Below are positions 43,186 to 53,209 of a stretch of 64,000 bases of DNA, in pieces; position 1 is the stretch's first letter; every line of letters begins with the position of its first letter. Source of the stretch: Larkinella knui. Lineage in GTDB: Bacteria; Bacteroidota; Bacteroidia; Cytophagales; Spirosomataceae. The position numbers and the translations under genes are program-made. Location of the stretch: contig NZ_RQJP01000003.1 of the NCBI RefSeq assembly GCF_003858645.1, forward strand, positions 992,001-1,056,000, read 5' to 3'. The notes beneath the pieces were generated by a model. It did no database searches. It was not told the origin of the DNA and saw nothing but the letters and a program-made list of their open reading frames with translations.

Positions 43186-46100
43186 ATGAAACAAAAGTCT
43201 ATCTCCCTTAGGCCATTCTATGGCCTGTTGTGTACCTTTTTTCTTTTTTTTCTCCGTTTTACAGCGGCCACTGCCCAGCCAATTCCCATTGAATCCGGGC
43301 GCTATCAGATCGACAACAGCCTCAAGTTAATTGTCTGTAATAAACCACCGGAATTCCCGGCGGGCCAGTCCTTACCGACGCTCCGTTTTGACAAAGATTA
43401 CACGTTTACGCAATCAGTAACCGCCTTTGAAACCGGAAAACCGTACAAAGTAAAAAATGGAAATACAACCTTTACATTGTATTTCACGAGTTTCCCGCTC
43501 GTTGACATCAAGACCCAGGGCAACAAAACCATCAGCACCACCGACGACCGAACGAAGGGAACGTTTTCCCTCACAAACGGCTCCGATCAGCCCTTTACGT
43601 CTTCCATGGGCATTCGAATCCGGGGGAATATCTCGCGCACCTTTCCGAAAAAATCCTATAATATGGAACTCTGGAAAGATCCGGACGGAAATGAAGAGCT
43701 GGAAACGTCGTTGTTGAACATGCGGGAAGACAGTAAATGGTATTTGCTGGCGATGTATAACGAACCGCTCCGGCTCAACAATGCCACCTCGCATGATCTG
43801 TGGCTGAACATGCACAAAGTGTATTATGCCGCTCAGGAACCCGACGCCAGATCGGCCATCCGAACCCGGTATTGCGACGTTTTTATCAATAATGCCTATG
43901 CGGGCGTGTATCTGTTTACGGAGCCCATGGACCGCAAACAGCTGAAACTCAAAAAAACGGCCGACGATGGGACGATCCGGGGAGAATTATACAAATCCGG
44001 CGGCTGGTCAGACGCCACCCGGTTTATAGGGCTGCCAGCACCACCGGCTAACCCCACGGATGAAACCTGGGCAGAATGGGAAATGGATTACCCGGACCCC
44101 TACTGGACCGATCTGTATGAGCTGACCAAGTTTGTAACCCAGTCATCGGGCGCCGATTTTAAAGCGAAGGTTTCCCAAAAATTCAGGCTCGATAACCTGA
44201 TCGACTACTTTATTTTTCACAACCTGCTCAATGCTACGGATAATTTTGGGAATAACCAGTTTCTGGCCCGGTACAAGGAGGGACAGCCTTACTTCCTGAT
44301 TGCCTGGGATTTAGACGGAACCTTTGGGTATACCACCACCAACGAACGTCCGGGCGATACGCGGTCTATCAACAGCAATGGCCTTTTCGAGCGGTTGCTA
44401 GCGCTCGATCCGGATGGTTTCAAGAGCAAGATGCGCAGCCGCTGGTTTGCCTTGCGGAAAAGCGACTTTTCGCTCCAAGCGCTGAAAAATAAACTTGGCG
44501 CCAATTATAACCTGCTCACCACCGAAGGCGCTTATGAGCGGGAAACGATGAAATGGGCGGGAACCGTTAAAACCACGGATCTGGCCGTTGTCAATTCCTG
44601 GCTCGAAACGCGGCTGAATTTCCTGGATGAGTATTTCGCGCTTTTTCCGGAACAAGGCCCCAGCCTTGAAATCGAATACGTTCGGGCCGAGGCCGTGACC
44701 GAAGGAAAAACGGTACACTGGTCTACGCACAAAGAACCCGCCCTGAAAGCGTTTGACGTAGAATTTAGTCAGGATGGCACCAATTTCAGTTCACTGGCGA
44801 CCGTTCCGGCGACCGGCGATGACCAGAGTGGTCAGATTTATTCTTTTGACCACCAGGACGCGTCTCCGCTGGCGTTCTACCGGCTGAAAATCATAACGGA
44901 TGATGACAAATTTACGTACACCGCGTTCGTACAAGTTGGCGCAAACACCTGTTCGGGAACACCGGCCACTCCGTCGATCAGTGCTAATCTGGTGGAGCTG
45001 ACGGAAGGCCAGTCGGCCGTTCTTACCGCCAGCGGATGCACGCAAACCGTAGTATGGAGCACCGGGCAAACCGGTTATTCGCTGATCGTCAGTCCGGAAA
45101 CCACCAGCCTGTATACCGCCAAATGCCGCCAGGCGGCTGGCTGTGAAAGTAACCCGTCGGCTCCCGTCAAGATCACAGTGTATTCATCCGGTTCGTTACC
45201 GGGTAATTACGAAGGCTATATGGGCGGGCTCGATTGTTCTTCCATGCGGGGCTGGGTCTGGAACCGTACGAAGCCCAATGCCCCCGTTTACGTCGAAATT
45301 CTGGCTGATGAGCAGGTGGTTTCCACCGTCATTGCCGATTATTTCCGCCAGGATCTGAAGAATAGCGGCAAGGGGAACGGAAATCACGGTTTTGTGTTTG
45401 GGATCCCGGAGACGTTGAAAGACAACCGATTACATACCTTTAGCGCCCGGGTGCTCGGCGCCGGATTTACCCTGAAAGACTCCCCCAAAAAGCTGACCTG
45501 TCAGGGCGTTTTCACCGGCCCACCGGCCAACCAGCCGCCGGTAAAACCGACGGTTCCGGCCTTGTCGGCCCGGGTCAATGCGGCTTTTTCGGCTACGTTA
45601 CCGGCTTTTTCCGACCCGGATTCGCCCTCGCTGACGTATATGCTGACGGGCTTGCCCAATGAACTCACGTTCACACCCGCTACCCGGACCATCGCCGGAA
45701 CACCAACTGCTACCGCGGTTCTGAGCCTGACCTATACCGCCAGTGACGGCACCAGCGCCAGCACGGTGACGGTGCAACTGACCATTTCGGACGAGTCGAC
45801 CCCTCCGCCGGCCAACGTGACCGGCAACTTTGAGGGCTATCTCGATAAAGTCGAGTGCGCGTCGATTCGGGGTTGGGTCTGGGATCGCAATAAACCCAAT
45901 GAGTCGTTTATGGTCGAGTTTTTTGCCGATGGCCAGTCGATTGGAACGACCCGGGCCGACATCTTCCGGCAGGATATAAAGGATGCCGGAAAAGGCAACG
46001 GAAACCACGTTTATAACTTCATTACCCCTGCTACGGTAAAAACCGGGCAAACCGTTCAGATTAGCGCCAAAGTGCAGGGCAGCACCTATGTTCTGAAACA

Positions 46101-46407
46101 GGCTCCCAAGCCGCTGAACTGTGCCCCCAATAGCCGGCTGGGCGCGTCGGTGGACAACGAACCCGACCTGCGGGTGACGCCTAATCCAACCGACGGAGAA
46201 TTTGAAGTGCTTTTTTATACGGCCACCCGGACTACCAGCGAGTTGTCGGTAGTCGACGAATTAGGGCGGTCGTGGTATAAGCAGACTCTGGACGGCATCG
46301 GGCAGCAACGGCAAAAAGTGCGACTATCAGGAGCGCGAGGTACGTATGTGGTGGTGCTTCGGCAGGGGCAGCAGCTCCGCACAAAAAAAATCCTGGTTAC
46401 CCGCTAA
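43186..46407 (+). CDS. Secreted CotH-kinase-family protein with repeat modules and type IX secretion-type C-terminus
   Basis: The protein has 1073 residues. A signal peptide ends TAATAQ. A CotH domain (about 115-500) has the family signature IRGNISRTFPKKSYNMELW and ATDNFGNNQF...LIAWDLDGTFGY. Next come an Ig-like segment with cysteines (about 585-660), a first 90-residue module (RGWVWNRTKPN, about 670-765), a cadherin-like putative Ig domain (about 780-870), a second copy (RGWVWDRNKPN, about 880-980), and a C-terminal sorting-like domain (LRVTPNPTDGEFEV to VLRQG...KKILVTR). CotH-like proteins phosphorylate protein targets in some bacteria; here it is probably an exported surface enzyme or adhesin. 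A hairpin follows the stop. Confidence 0.88.
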   Translation: MKQKSISLRPFYGLLCTFFLFFLRFTAATAQPIPIESGRYQIDNSLKLIVCNKPPEFPAGQSLPTLRFDKDYTFTQSVTAFETGKPYKVKNGNTTFTLYFTSFPLVDIKTQGNKTISTTDDRTKGTFSLTNGSDQPFTSSMGIRIRGNISRTFPKKSYNMELWKDPDGNEELETSLLNMREDSKWYLLAMYNEPLRLNNATSHDLWLNMHKVYYAAQEPDARSAIRTRYCDVFINNAYAGVYLFTEPMDRKQLKLKKTADDGTIRGELYKSGGWSDATRFIGLPAPPANPTDETWAEWEMDYPDPYWTDLYELTKFVTQSSGADFKAKVSQKFRLDNLIDYFIFHNLLNATDNFGNNQFLARYKEGQPYFLIAWDLDGTFGYTTTNERPGDTRSINSNGLFERLLALDPDGFKSKMRSRWFALRKSDFSLQALKNKLGANYNLLTTEGAYERETMKWAGTVKTTDLAVVNSWLETRLNFLDEYFALFPEQGPSLEIEYVRAEAVTEGKTVHWSTHKEPALKAFDVEFSQDGTNFSSLATVPATGDDQSGQIYSFDHQDASPLAFYRLKIITDDDKFTYTAFVQVGANTCSGTPATPSISANLVELTEGQSAVLTASGCTQTVVWSTGQTGYSLIVSPETTSLYTAKCRQAAGCESNPSAPVKITVYSSGSLPGNYEGYMGGLDCSSMRGWVWNRTKPNAPVYVEILADEQVVSTVIADYFRQDLKNSGKGNGNHGFVFGIPETLKDNRLHTFSARVLGAGFTLKDSPKKLTCQGVFTGPPANQPPVKPTVPALSARVNAAFSATLPAFSDPDSPSLTYMLTGLPNELTFTPATRTIAGTPTATAVLSLTYTASDGTSASTVTVQLTISDESTPPPANVTGNFEGYLDKVECASIRGWVWDRNKPNESFMVEFFADGQSIGTTRADIFRQDIKDAGKGNGNHVYNFITPATVKTGQTVQISAKVQGSTYVLKQAPKPLNCAPNSRLGASVDNEPDLRVTPNPTDGEFEVLFYTATRTTSELSVVDELGRSWYKQTLDGIGQQRQKVRLSGARGTYVVVLRQGQQLRTKKILVTR

Positions 46408-46422
46408 TCGCTTCAACGCATT

Positions 46423-46460
46423 CAAAAACCCTGGTTGCCGGTGGGCAACCAGGGTTTTTG
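46423..46460. terminator. Bidirectional hairpin terminator between convergent genes
   Basis: CAAAAACCCTGGTTGCC (46423-46439) is the exact inverse complement of GGCAACCAGGGTTTTTG (46444-46460). The T-runs on both strands fit a bidirectional terminator between the CotH gene and the minus-strand LytTR gene. Confidence 0.85.
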
Positions 46461-46490
46461 CCTATGAACCGCAGGCGTTTTCGCCGAAAC

Positions 46491-47180
46491 TTAATTGGCA
46501 GACCGCCCGATCAGCCGGTAAAACCGTTCCCGGTAGGTTTCCGAAACCGGAATGAGGGCCTGCCGAATTTTGATCCGGTCGCGCTCGATGGATTCGATTT
46601 TATCCAGCGCCACCAGCCAGGATTTATGAACCCGGCAGAACCGCTGCGGGGGCAATTGCTGCTCCAGATCACCGAAGGTTTCCAGGGTCATGATTTTTTC
46701 GTCACCGGCATAAATGCGCCGATAATCGCGCATGCCTTCAATGTACAGAATGTCATCGAAGGCGACTTTCTGGAGTCGGTATTCGGTTTTTACGAACAGA
46801 AACGGATTGCGGTTTTCCCGCTGACCGGTTTTCAACCCGTCCTGAGCGCGGGTCACGGCCTGCAAAAACCGGTCGAACGTATACGGTTTTACTAAGTAAT
46901 CGACCACCTGTAAGTCAAAGGCTTTCAGGGCATATTGATCGAAAGCAGTGGTCAGGATCACGGCGGGGCGTTTCGGCAGGGCTTCCAGCAACTGGAGGCC
47001 CGAAAAACCATCCATTTCGATATCCAGAAATACCAGATCGATCGTCTCCCGCTGCAGAATTGGAATCGCTTCCAGGCCGTTGTCAACGGCGTAGCTCAAC
47101 GTTAGAAACGGGATTCGTTGCACGTACTCCCGGAGTCGTAACATCGCCAAAGGTTCATCTTCAATGAGGAGACAGTTCAT
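46491..47180 (-). CDS. LytTR-family response regulator
   Basis: The protein has 229 residues: receiver domain with Asp in LVFLDIEMDGFSG (about residue 54) and Lys in VVDYLVKPYTFDRF, then a LytTR DNA-binding domain (about 125-229; LFVKTEYRLQKVAFDDILYIEGMRDYRRIY, CRVHKSWLVAL). LytTR regulators bind two imperfect direct repeats about 21 bp apart, start to start. The gene overlaps the sensor kinase gene by 20 bases and forms an operon with it and the serine hydrolase gene. Target genes are unknown. Confidence 0.92.
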   Translation of the reverse strand: MNCLLIEDEPLAMLRLREYVQRIPFLTLSYAVDNGLEAIPILQRETIDLVFLDIEMDGFSGLQLLEALPKRPAVILTTAFDQYALKAFDLQVVDYLVKPYTFDRFLQAVTRAQDGLKTGQRENRNPFLFVKTEYRLQKVAFDDILYIEGMRDYRRIYAGDEKIMTLETFGDLEQQLPPQRFCRVHKSWLVALDKIESIERDRIKIRQALIPVSETYRERFYRLIGRSAN

Positions 47181-48243
47181 GCGTTTTTACGGGTAACAAC
47201 AGAGTAACTGAATAGTGGTCGTCAGTGACCTGAACTGTCAGGCTATACGTTTCCCGGTATACCAGTGCTAACCGCTGCCGAATCAACTCATTACCTAACC
47301 CACCTTGACTATCGGGCCCGGTTTTCGCCTTGTCGATCAGGTTGATACACTGAAACCGGATTTGGGTTTCGTCAATCACGAAGTGAATGCGGATGGCGTC
47401 GCTGACCTTCTTGTTGGTCGCATATTTGAACGCATTTTCAAGGTACGGCACAAAAACCATCGGCGCAATCATCAAGCCGTCGGCCGACCCTTCAATTTGC
47501 AAGGTTACATACTGGTCGTTGGTGGTCCGGATTTTCTGCAGGTCGATGTACTTCTGGATGTATTCCAGTTCCTGCGCCAGCGGAATCTGATCAGCCTGGG
47601 TCTCGTAAAGCACAAACCGCAGTAAATCAGACAGTTTGTTCAGGTACATCGACGCCCTCGGCGCATCGTGTTCAATCAGAATGTCGATGTTATTCAAGGT
47701 ATTGAACAGAAAATGGGGATTGATCTGGGCTTTCAGCAGGGCCAGTTCCATACGCAATGCCTTGTTTTCCAGCGTTTCCCGGACGTGAATGTCGGTATAC
47801 CAGGTGATGAAACCCCGGATGGTGGTGCCCAATATGCCGTTGACCAGCGAAATCAACGCAAATACGATAAATAGAATTTGCAGGTCCTTAGCGGAAAGCA
47901 GGATGAGGAAAAAATTCTCGAAGACCACCGACATCAGCAGCGAGAGCGCCACTGCAATCAGCGCAATGATTCCCCCGGTTACGGCGATCGTAACCACCAG
48001 ACCCCAACTGATAAATTTCTGTATCCTTCGGGTTGTCAGATAGTTGGGAACCAGCCATGCATAAAAGGAATAAAAACTGATGAACCCGGTTAGTAACGAA
48101 ATTGCCAGCATGATCAGCCAGTCGTCCCAATCTTTGAATGCCTGTTCGGGCTCCTCGCTGGACAGCACAAACAGCAAAGAAACTACCAATGCGTACAGCA
48201 TCCAGTAACCAACGTGCAACAGAATAACCGTCGTTTTTTTCAT
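47161..48243 (-). CDS. LytS-like sensor histidine kinase
   Basis: The protein has 360 residues: several transmembrane helices in the first ~150 residues (VGYWMLYALVVSLLFVL, ISLLTGFISFYSFYAW, and two more), a His_kinase domain with the phospho-acceptor in ALLKAQINPHFLFNTLNNID, and an ATPase region with ENAFKYATN and GGLGNELIRQRL. It should phosphorylate the adjacent LytTR regulator, encoded with a 20-base overlap. Its own start overlaps the stop of the serine hydrolase (ATGA), so all three genes are cotranscribed. Confidence 0.9.
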   Translation of the reverse strand: MKKTTVILLHVGYWMLYALVVSLLFVLSSEEPEQAFKDWDDWLIMLAISLLTGFISFYSFYAWLVPNYLTTRRIQKFISWGLVVTIAVTGGIIALIAVALSLLMSVVFENFFLILLSAKDLQILFIVFALISLVNGILGTTIRGFITWYTDIHVRETLENKALRMELALLKAQINPHFLFNTLNNIDILIEHDAPRASMYLNKLSDLLRFVLYETQADQIPLAQELEYIQKYIDLQKIRTTNDQYVTLQIEGSADGLMIAPMVFVPYLENAFKYATNKKVSDAIRIHFVIDETQIRFQCINLIDKAKTGPDSQGGLGNELIRQRLALVYRETYSLTVQVTDDHYSVTLLLPVKTHELSPH

Positions 48244-49340
48244 CGCTTGACACTAAAAAAATAACCGGCAATGGTTTCCACTTCGGGCAGATTGATGCTC
48301 ACTCCACTCATGTTGGCAGTAATGGCCACGATCAGATCGTTGTCCGGATACAGGATCAGGAAGGTGCGGCCGCCGTCGATCAGCCCGCCGTGGTGAATAA
48401 TCTTCCGCCCCTGGCGATCGGTGCCGATTCGCCATCCCAAACCGTACTGCGTGTTCTTGCCGTCGAGCAGAAGCTGGGGCGTCAACAACAACGTTACGGT
48501 TTCTTTCCGAAGCAACGTATTTTTCAGCAAACCTTCGCCCAGTTTCACCAGATCGACGGGTGTTGACAAAAGACCGCCACCGGCCCACTTATAACTGTTG
48601 TCCACCGGCGCAGCATTGACCAGTTTCTTGTTCTGATGCTCGTAAAACCGCACCCGGTTCGCCACGATGCTGTCGCTGTAATCCGCGCCGGTATCGGTCA
48701 TCCGAAGCGGAGCAAATACCGCCGTCTGCATGTACGACAAATAATCGGTATGACTCGCGCCTTCGATCACCGCACTCAACAATGAATAGCCGTAAGTGGA
48801 ATAGTTATAAGCCGTACCCGGTTTGAACAGAAGGCTGTCCTGATCAAAGATCGACAGCCCCTCCTGCACACTCGAATACCGCTTTGGGCAGCTCAACGGA
48901 TCGTTGTTTCCGTAATGCCGAATCCCGGCCGTGTGCGTCGCCAGCTGACGGCTGGTGAACGGGTATTTTTTCGGCGGAAACCCCGGCACATACTGCTGAA
49001 CCGGCGCGTCGAGGTCCAGTTTACGGTCTTCAACCAGTTTGCCGATCGCCAGTGAAGTGATTGATTTAGAGACCGAACCCATCCGAAACTTCGTACCGAT
49101 CGTTACGGGTAGACGCGCTTCCAGATCGGCATAGCCGAACCCTTCCGCCCACAGGATTTTATCAGCCGTACCGACACTAACCGAAAGGCCCGGAATGTCC
49201 TGCCGGGTTCGTAGCGAATCGACAAACCGTTCGGCCCACTGAATGGCCTGGCGATAGGCTCTGTCTTTGATCGGTCCGCCGGGTTGCCCCCAAACCGGAT
49301 GGAAATAAAAGAGGAAGGCAATGGAAAGGAGTTTTTTCAT
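48240..49340 (-). CDS. Serine hydrolase of the beta-lactamase / class C penicillin-binding protein family
   Basis: The protein has 366 residues with a cleavable signal (MKKLLSIAFLFYFHPVWGQ). Catalytic Ser and Lys are in MGSVSKSITS (about residue 94), the Tyr motif is YNYSTYGYSLL (about residue 184), and HHGG replaces the third KTG box. The enzyme is a periplasmic or surface esterase/peptidase of the beta-lactamase family rather than a proven resistance enzyme. It is the first gene of a three-gene operon with the LytS/LytTR pair, whose genes may regulate it. Confidence 0.88.
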   Translation of the reverse strand: MKKLLSIAFLFYFHPVWGQPGGPIKDRAYRQAIQWAERFVDSLRTRQDIPGLSVSVGTADKILWAEGFGYADLEARLPVTIGTKFRMGSVSKSITSLAIGKLVEDRKLDLDAPVQQYVPGFPPKKYPFTSRQLATHTAGIRHYGNNDPLSCPKRYSSVQEGLSIFDQDSLLFKPGTAYNYSTYGYSLLSAVIEGASHTDYLSYMQTAVFAPLRMTDTGADYSDSIVANRVRFYEHQNKKLVNAAPVDNSYKWAGGGLLSTPVDLVKLGEGLLKNTLLRKETVTLLLTPQLLLDGKNTQYGLGWRIGTDRQGRKIIHHGGLIDGGRTFLILYPDNDLIVAITANMSGVSINLPEVETIAGYFFSVKR

Positions 49341-49571
49341 GATGCACGAAGTCTGATTTAAACTTGCATCAAAATTGGATCAACTCCGCCCCGGCTCAAA
49401 AATAGTTCTGCCAACCGGGGCAACTTGTCGGTCAAATGCCGGTTTTATGCGGTGTCTTGCGCCTTAATGCCGTCAGATGATTCCGCCTGCCATCATGTTA
49501 TCTTCCGAAACCGTAATGGCCGCCCCGGAACATTTCCGTAACAACCTCATTATCAAAAGCAAACCAACACC

Positions 49572-50135
49572 TTAACTGATCACCAGATCGTATTTGGTGA
49601 GCAAACCCGGCAGGCTGTGGAGGGAGAACTTTGTCTTTTTCAGCTTGTTCTGCTCGGGGTCTAACGCCAGGTTGTAGGAAGTCGAAAAGTCGGCCTGCGT
49701 CAAGGTGTCATTGACAAACACGGCCAGTTCCAGGTTGCAATCCTGAAAAACCGCCCCGCTTAAATCACAATTAATAAAACTGGCTCCTTTCAGTGCGCAC
49801 TGCACAAACTTCGTCTTTTTCAGGTTGCGGTTAAAAAAGTAGGTCTGATCCAGGTTGCAATTCTGAAAACCAACCGAAAATGCGAAGGGATTGCAGTGCT
49901 CAAAATTGACGCCGATCAGTTTGCATTGAACAAAAATCACCTCGTTGAGCTTGGTCCCTTTCAACAAAGCCGAATCCAGCGTACAGTCTTCAAAACGGCA
50001 GTTGACCAGGTTCGCATGGGACATTGCGGCTTTGGAAAGATTCAGATTTTTGAAGGTACATGCCTCAAAATCCTGGTAGGGCCATTGGGCCGGTGCGCCC
50101 GTTGTCTGGTCAAAAATCTGGTTAAAAACATCCAT
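49572..50135 (-). CDS. Pentapeptide-repeat protein
   Basis: About 187 residues with imperfect A(D/N)LXX-type pentapeptides through most of its length (KAAMSHANLVNCRFEDCTLD and NLKKTKFVQCALKGASFINC are examples). It folds as a right-handed quadrilateral beta-helix. The last 35 residues (SYNLALDPEQNKLKKTKFSL and KYDLVIS) match a common Bacteroidota family layout. Function unknown; some relatives mimic DNA, but nothing shows that here. The frame is open upstream to 50525, but the ATG at 50135 fits the repeat region. Confidence 0.8.
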   Translation of the reverse strand: MDVFNQIFDQTTGAPAQWPYQDFEACTFKNLNLSKAAMSHANLVNCRFEDCTLDSALLKGTKLNEVIFVQCKLIGVNFEHCNPFAFSVGFQNCNLDQTYFFNRNLKKTKFVQCALKGASFINCDLSGAVFQDCNLELAVFVNDTLTQADFSTSYNLALDPEQNKLKKTKFSLHSLPGLLTKYDLVIS

Positions 50136-50286
50136 TTTAGCTACTGTATGCGCTGGACTAGTGAGCAATCCGGCGGTAAAATAAGCCATAAAAGGGCGAA
50201 GAAAACAGGTGTTATAGTTTATTTCAGTATTTTTGAAGGGTTTCCGCCTTTCTACAAAAAGCCCAGTCCCTTTACTTTTTCGCTTT

Positions 50287-53073
50287 ATGAAACCACTCTT
50301 CCGATTAAGTATTGCGCTGGTGGTTCTGCTTACCCTCTCTTCTGTCGTCTGGTTGACGGTTCGGGAAGATCGCGTCGATTTTAATACGCAAATCAAACCG
50401 CTGCTCAACAAAAACTGCATTGCCTGCCACGGTGGTGTCAAAAAAGCGTCGAATTTCAGTGTCCTTTTTGAGCACGAAGCCCTTGCTGCGGCCAAATCCG
50501 GCAAACACGCGATTGTGCCCGGCAACGCCGACGCCAGCGAGCTGATCCGCCGGTTGACCCTCGACGATCCGGAAGAGCGGATGCCGCTGGAAGCACCGCC
50601 ATTGAAAAAAGAAGAAATTGAATTACTCCGAAAATGGATCGATCAGGGGGCCGAATGGGGAAAACACTGGGCCTATCAACCCGTTGAAAAACCGGAAGTT
50701 CCCCAAATCGGCACCTTCTGGTCGAGGTTGGGATTGGCGAAAAACGATGAAGTAAGCTGGGCGAAAAATGAAATCGATCACTTCGTGCTGGACAAGATTG
50801 CCCACGATACAGAACTCGCTCCCTATTTAAAACCGACACCCGAAGCCGACCGCGTCACGCTCATCCGGCGCGTATCGCTCGATCTGACCGGCTTGCCGCC
50901 GACTGAGCAGGAAGTGACTGATTTTCTGAAGGATACATCGCCAAATGCGTACGAGAAAATGGTGGATCGGGCCCTGGCCTCTCCCACCTATGGTGAACGC
51001 TGGACGGGCATGTGGCTCGATCTGGCGCGCTACGCCGACACCAAAGGCTACGAAGCGGATCTGTCGCGGCCGATGTGGCGATACCGCGACTGGCTCATCA
51101 GAGCCTTCAACGAAGACAAACCGTTCGACCAGTTTACCGTTGAACAACTAGCCGGCGATTTGGTGCCCAACCGCAACGGCAGCCCGCCAACGGATGATCA
51201 GCTGGTTGCCACCGGTTTTCACCGCAACACGATGACCAACGACGAAGGCGGTACGCAGGACGAAGAATTTCGTGTGGCCGCGGTGCTGGATCGGGTCAAC
51301 ACCACCTGGGATGTCTGGCAGGGCACCACCTTCGGCTGTGTGCAGTGTCACAGCCATCCGTACGATCCGTTTACGCACGAAGATTATTACAAATACCTGG
51401 CGTTTTTCAACAACACCCGCGACGAGGATGTACCCAGCGACACGCCGACGCTGCGGTTTTATAAGGGTCAGGACTCCGCAAAAGTGCAGCAGTTGCAGAC
51501 CTGGGTGCGTCAGCATGCGACCAATCCGCAGCAGGTAAAAACCGCCGAGCGACTCACGCGACTGACGGAGCCGAAGGTCAATTCGCACAGCTTCGATCAG
51601 TACGTCAATGCCTCGCTGATGGGTGCCATGTATACCGCCATTCAGGATGGCGGTTCGGCACGGATCAAAAATATGGATCTGAACGGAAAAAACCGGCTGA
51701 TTCTGGCGTGGGGAACGAAGGCCGAAAACGCCGTGATGACCATTCATCAGGATAGCGTAACCGGGCCGGTATTGACCCGGCAGCCCGTGCCGAAAACCGG
51801 TAGCCCGTGGCGCGACACTACGCTGGTTTTTGCCCTGCCACAGGTTTCGGGACGGCATCATTTGTATCTGACGCTTAGCAGTCCGAAAAACCCGAAAGAA
51901 TGGGTGATGATCAAATGGGTTTCGGTTCAACCGGCCTTACCGGGCCAGCCGGCAACGGTTTTGGGCGAAATGGATCATAAATTGACGGAAATACTGAATG
52001 CCAAAGCCGAACTGGTTCCCATTATGCAGGAAGGCGTTGGTGATCAGGCGCGGGAAACCTTTGTTTTTCAACGCGGTAACTGGCTGGTCAAAGGCAAAAA
52101 AGTAACGCCCGACGTCCCGCATTCCCTACCGCCGATGCCCGGGGACCTGCCCCGAAACCGGCTCGGTCTGGCGCGCTGGATGGTTAGTCGCCAGCACCCG
52201 CTGACGGCTCGCGTGGCCGTCAATCGCTTCTGGGAGCAGTTGTTCGGCACCGGAATCGTCGAAACCGTGGAAGACATCGGAACGCAGGGAATTCCGCCCT
52301 CCCACCGCGAATTGCTGGACTGGCTGGCGGCTGAGTTCATGGAAACCGACCACTGGAGTGTCAAAAAACTGCTCCGGCGCATTGTTCTGTCGGCCACCTA
52401 CCGCCAAAGTTCCAAAGTATCGCCCGAAGCGTTGGCGAAAGATCCCTGGAACAAAATGCTGATGCGGGGGCCGCGCGTTCGGCTGACGGCCGAACAGGTG
52501 CGGGATCAGGCGCTGGCTACCAGCGGTTTACTCAGCAAAAAACAGTTTGGCCCCAGCGTGATGCCCGTCCAGCCCGACGGCATCTGGCAGTCGCCCTACA
52601 GCCCGGAAAGCTGGAAGTTGAGTCAGGGCGAAGACCGGTATCGGCGGGCGTTGTATACCTACTGGAAACGGACGGCCCCGTATCCGTCGATGATTACCTT
52701 CGACAGTCCCAGCCGGGAATTCTGTCAGTTGCGCCGGTTGCGTACCAACACGCCGTTGCAAGCCCTGGTGACGCTCAACGACCCTGTTTATGTGGAAGCC
52801 GCCCAGCACCTGGCCGACTGGATGCGGTATCAAGGAAAAACGCCGGAACAGCAGATTCAGGCCGGTTTTCAGCGGATAATGCTTCGCCCTTTGTCGACCG
52901 CCAAGCTGGCCGTTCTGGCGCGGTTGTACCAAAAAGCGAAAATGCAGTATCAACAGCAACCCGAAGAAGCCCGCAAGCTGCTCTCCTGCACCGACGGCAC
53001 CCCCGAATTGGCCGCCCTGACCATAACCGCCAACACGATGCTGAATCTGGATGAGGTGGTGACCAAGGAGTGA
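50287..53073 (+). CDS. PSD1 / DUF1549-DUF1553 cytochrome-containing protein
   Basis: About 928 residues with an N-terminal membrane anchor, a planctomycete-type cytochrome c domain (CIACHGG, about residue 40), a DUF1549 domain ([40 protein letters not shown]), and a DUF1553 domain at the C-terminus ([31 protein letters not shown]). Such proteins are normally encoded beside a DUF1501 protein and are thought to act in envelope glycan breakdown in Planctomycetota and Bacteroidota. No DUF1501 gene follows here; the next 136 bases carry only weak open frames. The ATG at 50287 is preferred over the earlier in-frame start. Confidence 0.85.
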   Translation: MKPLFRLSIALVVLLTLSSVVWLTVREDRVDFNTQIKPLLNKNCIACHGGVKKASNFSVLFEHEALAAAKSGKHAIVPGNADASELIRRLTLDDPEERMPLEAPPLKKEEIELLRKWIDQGAEWGKHWAYQPVEKPEVPQIGTFWSRLGLAKNDEVSWAKNEIDHFVLDKIAHDTELAPYLKPTPEADRVTLIRRVSLDLTGLPPTEQEVTDFLKDTSPNAYEKMVDRALASPTYGERWTGMWLDLARYADTKGYEADLSRPMWRYRDWLIRAFNEDKPFDQFTVEQLAGDLVPNRNGSPPTDDQLVATGFHRNTMTNDEGGTQDEEFRVAAVLDRVNTTWDVWQGTTFGCVQCHSHPYDPFTHEDYYKYLAFFNNTRDEDVPSDTPTLRFYKGQDSAKVQQLQTWVRQHATNPQQVKTAERLTRLTEPKVNSHSFDQYVNASLMGAMYTAIQDGGSARIKNMDLNGKNRLILAWGTKAENAVMTIHQDSVTGPVLTRQPVPKTGSPWRDTTLVFALPQVSGRHHLYLTLSSPKNPKEWVMIKWVSVQPALPGQPATVLGEMDHKLTEILNAKAELVPIMQEGVGDQARETFVFQRGNWLVKGKKVTPDVPHSLPPMPGDLPRNRLGLARWMVSRQHPLTARVAVNRFWEQLFGTGIVETVEDIGTQGIPPSHRELLDWLAAEFMETDHWSVKKLLRRIVLSATYRQSSKVSPEALAKDPWNKMLMRGPRVRLTAEQVRDQALATSGLLSKKQFGPSVMPVQPDGIWQSPYSPESWKLSQGEDRYRRALYTYWKRTAPYPSMITFDSPSREFCQLRRLRTNTPLQALVTLNDPVYVEAAQHLADWMRYQGKTPEQQIQAGFQRIMLRPLSTAKLAVLARLYQKAKMQYQQQPEEARKLLSCTDGTPELAALTITANTMLNLDEVVTKE

Positions 53074-53209
53074 CGTAAGAAAAAGACCAGCGAAAGGATG
53101 GAGGAAGTAAGAGATTCTGTAACCGCCGAATTGATTTTGGCCAAATACTCTCGGAATTCAGCCATAAAGTATTCCGGCGGGTAATTCATCTGAATCCTTC
53201 ATGGTGTGA

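Noticed and set aside
52950-53189. 79-codon minus-strand frame at the end of the PSD1 gene
   Set aside because: Overlaps the PSD1 coding end; only its first 30 residues look protein-like and no family was recognised.
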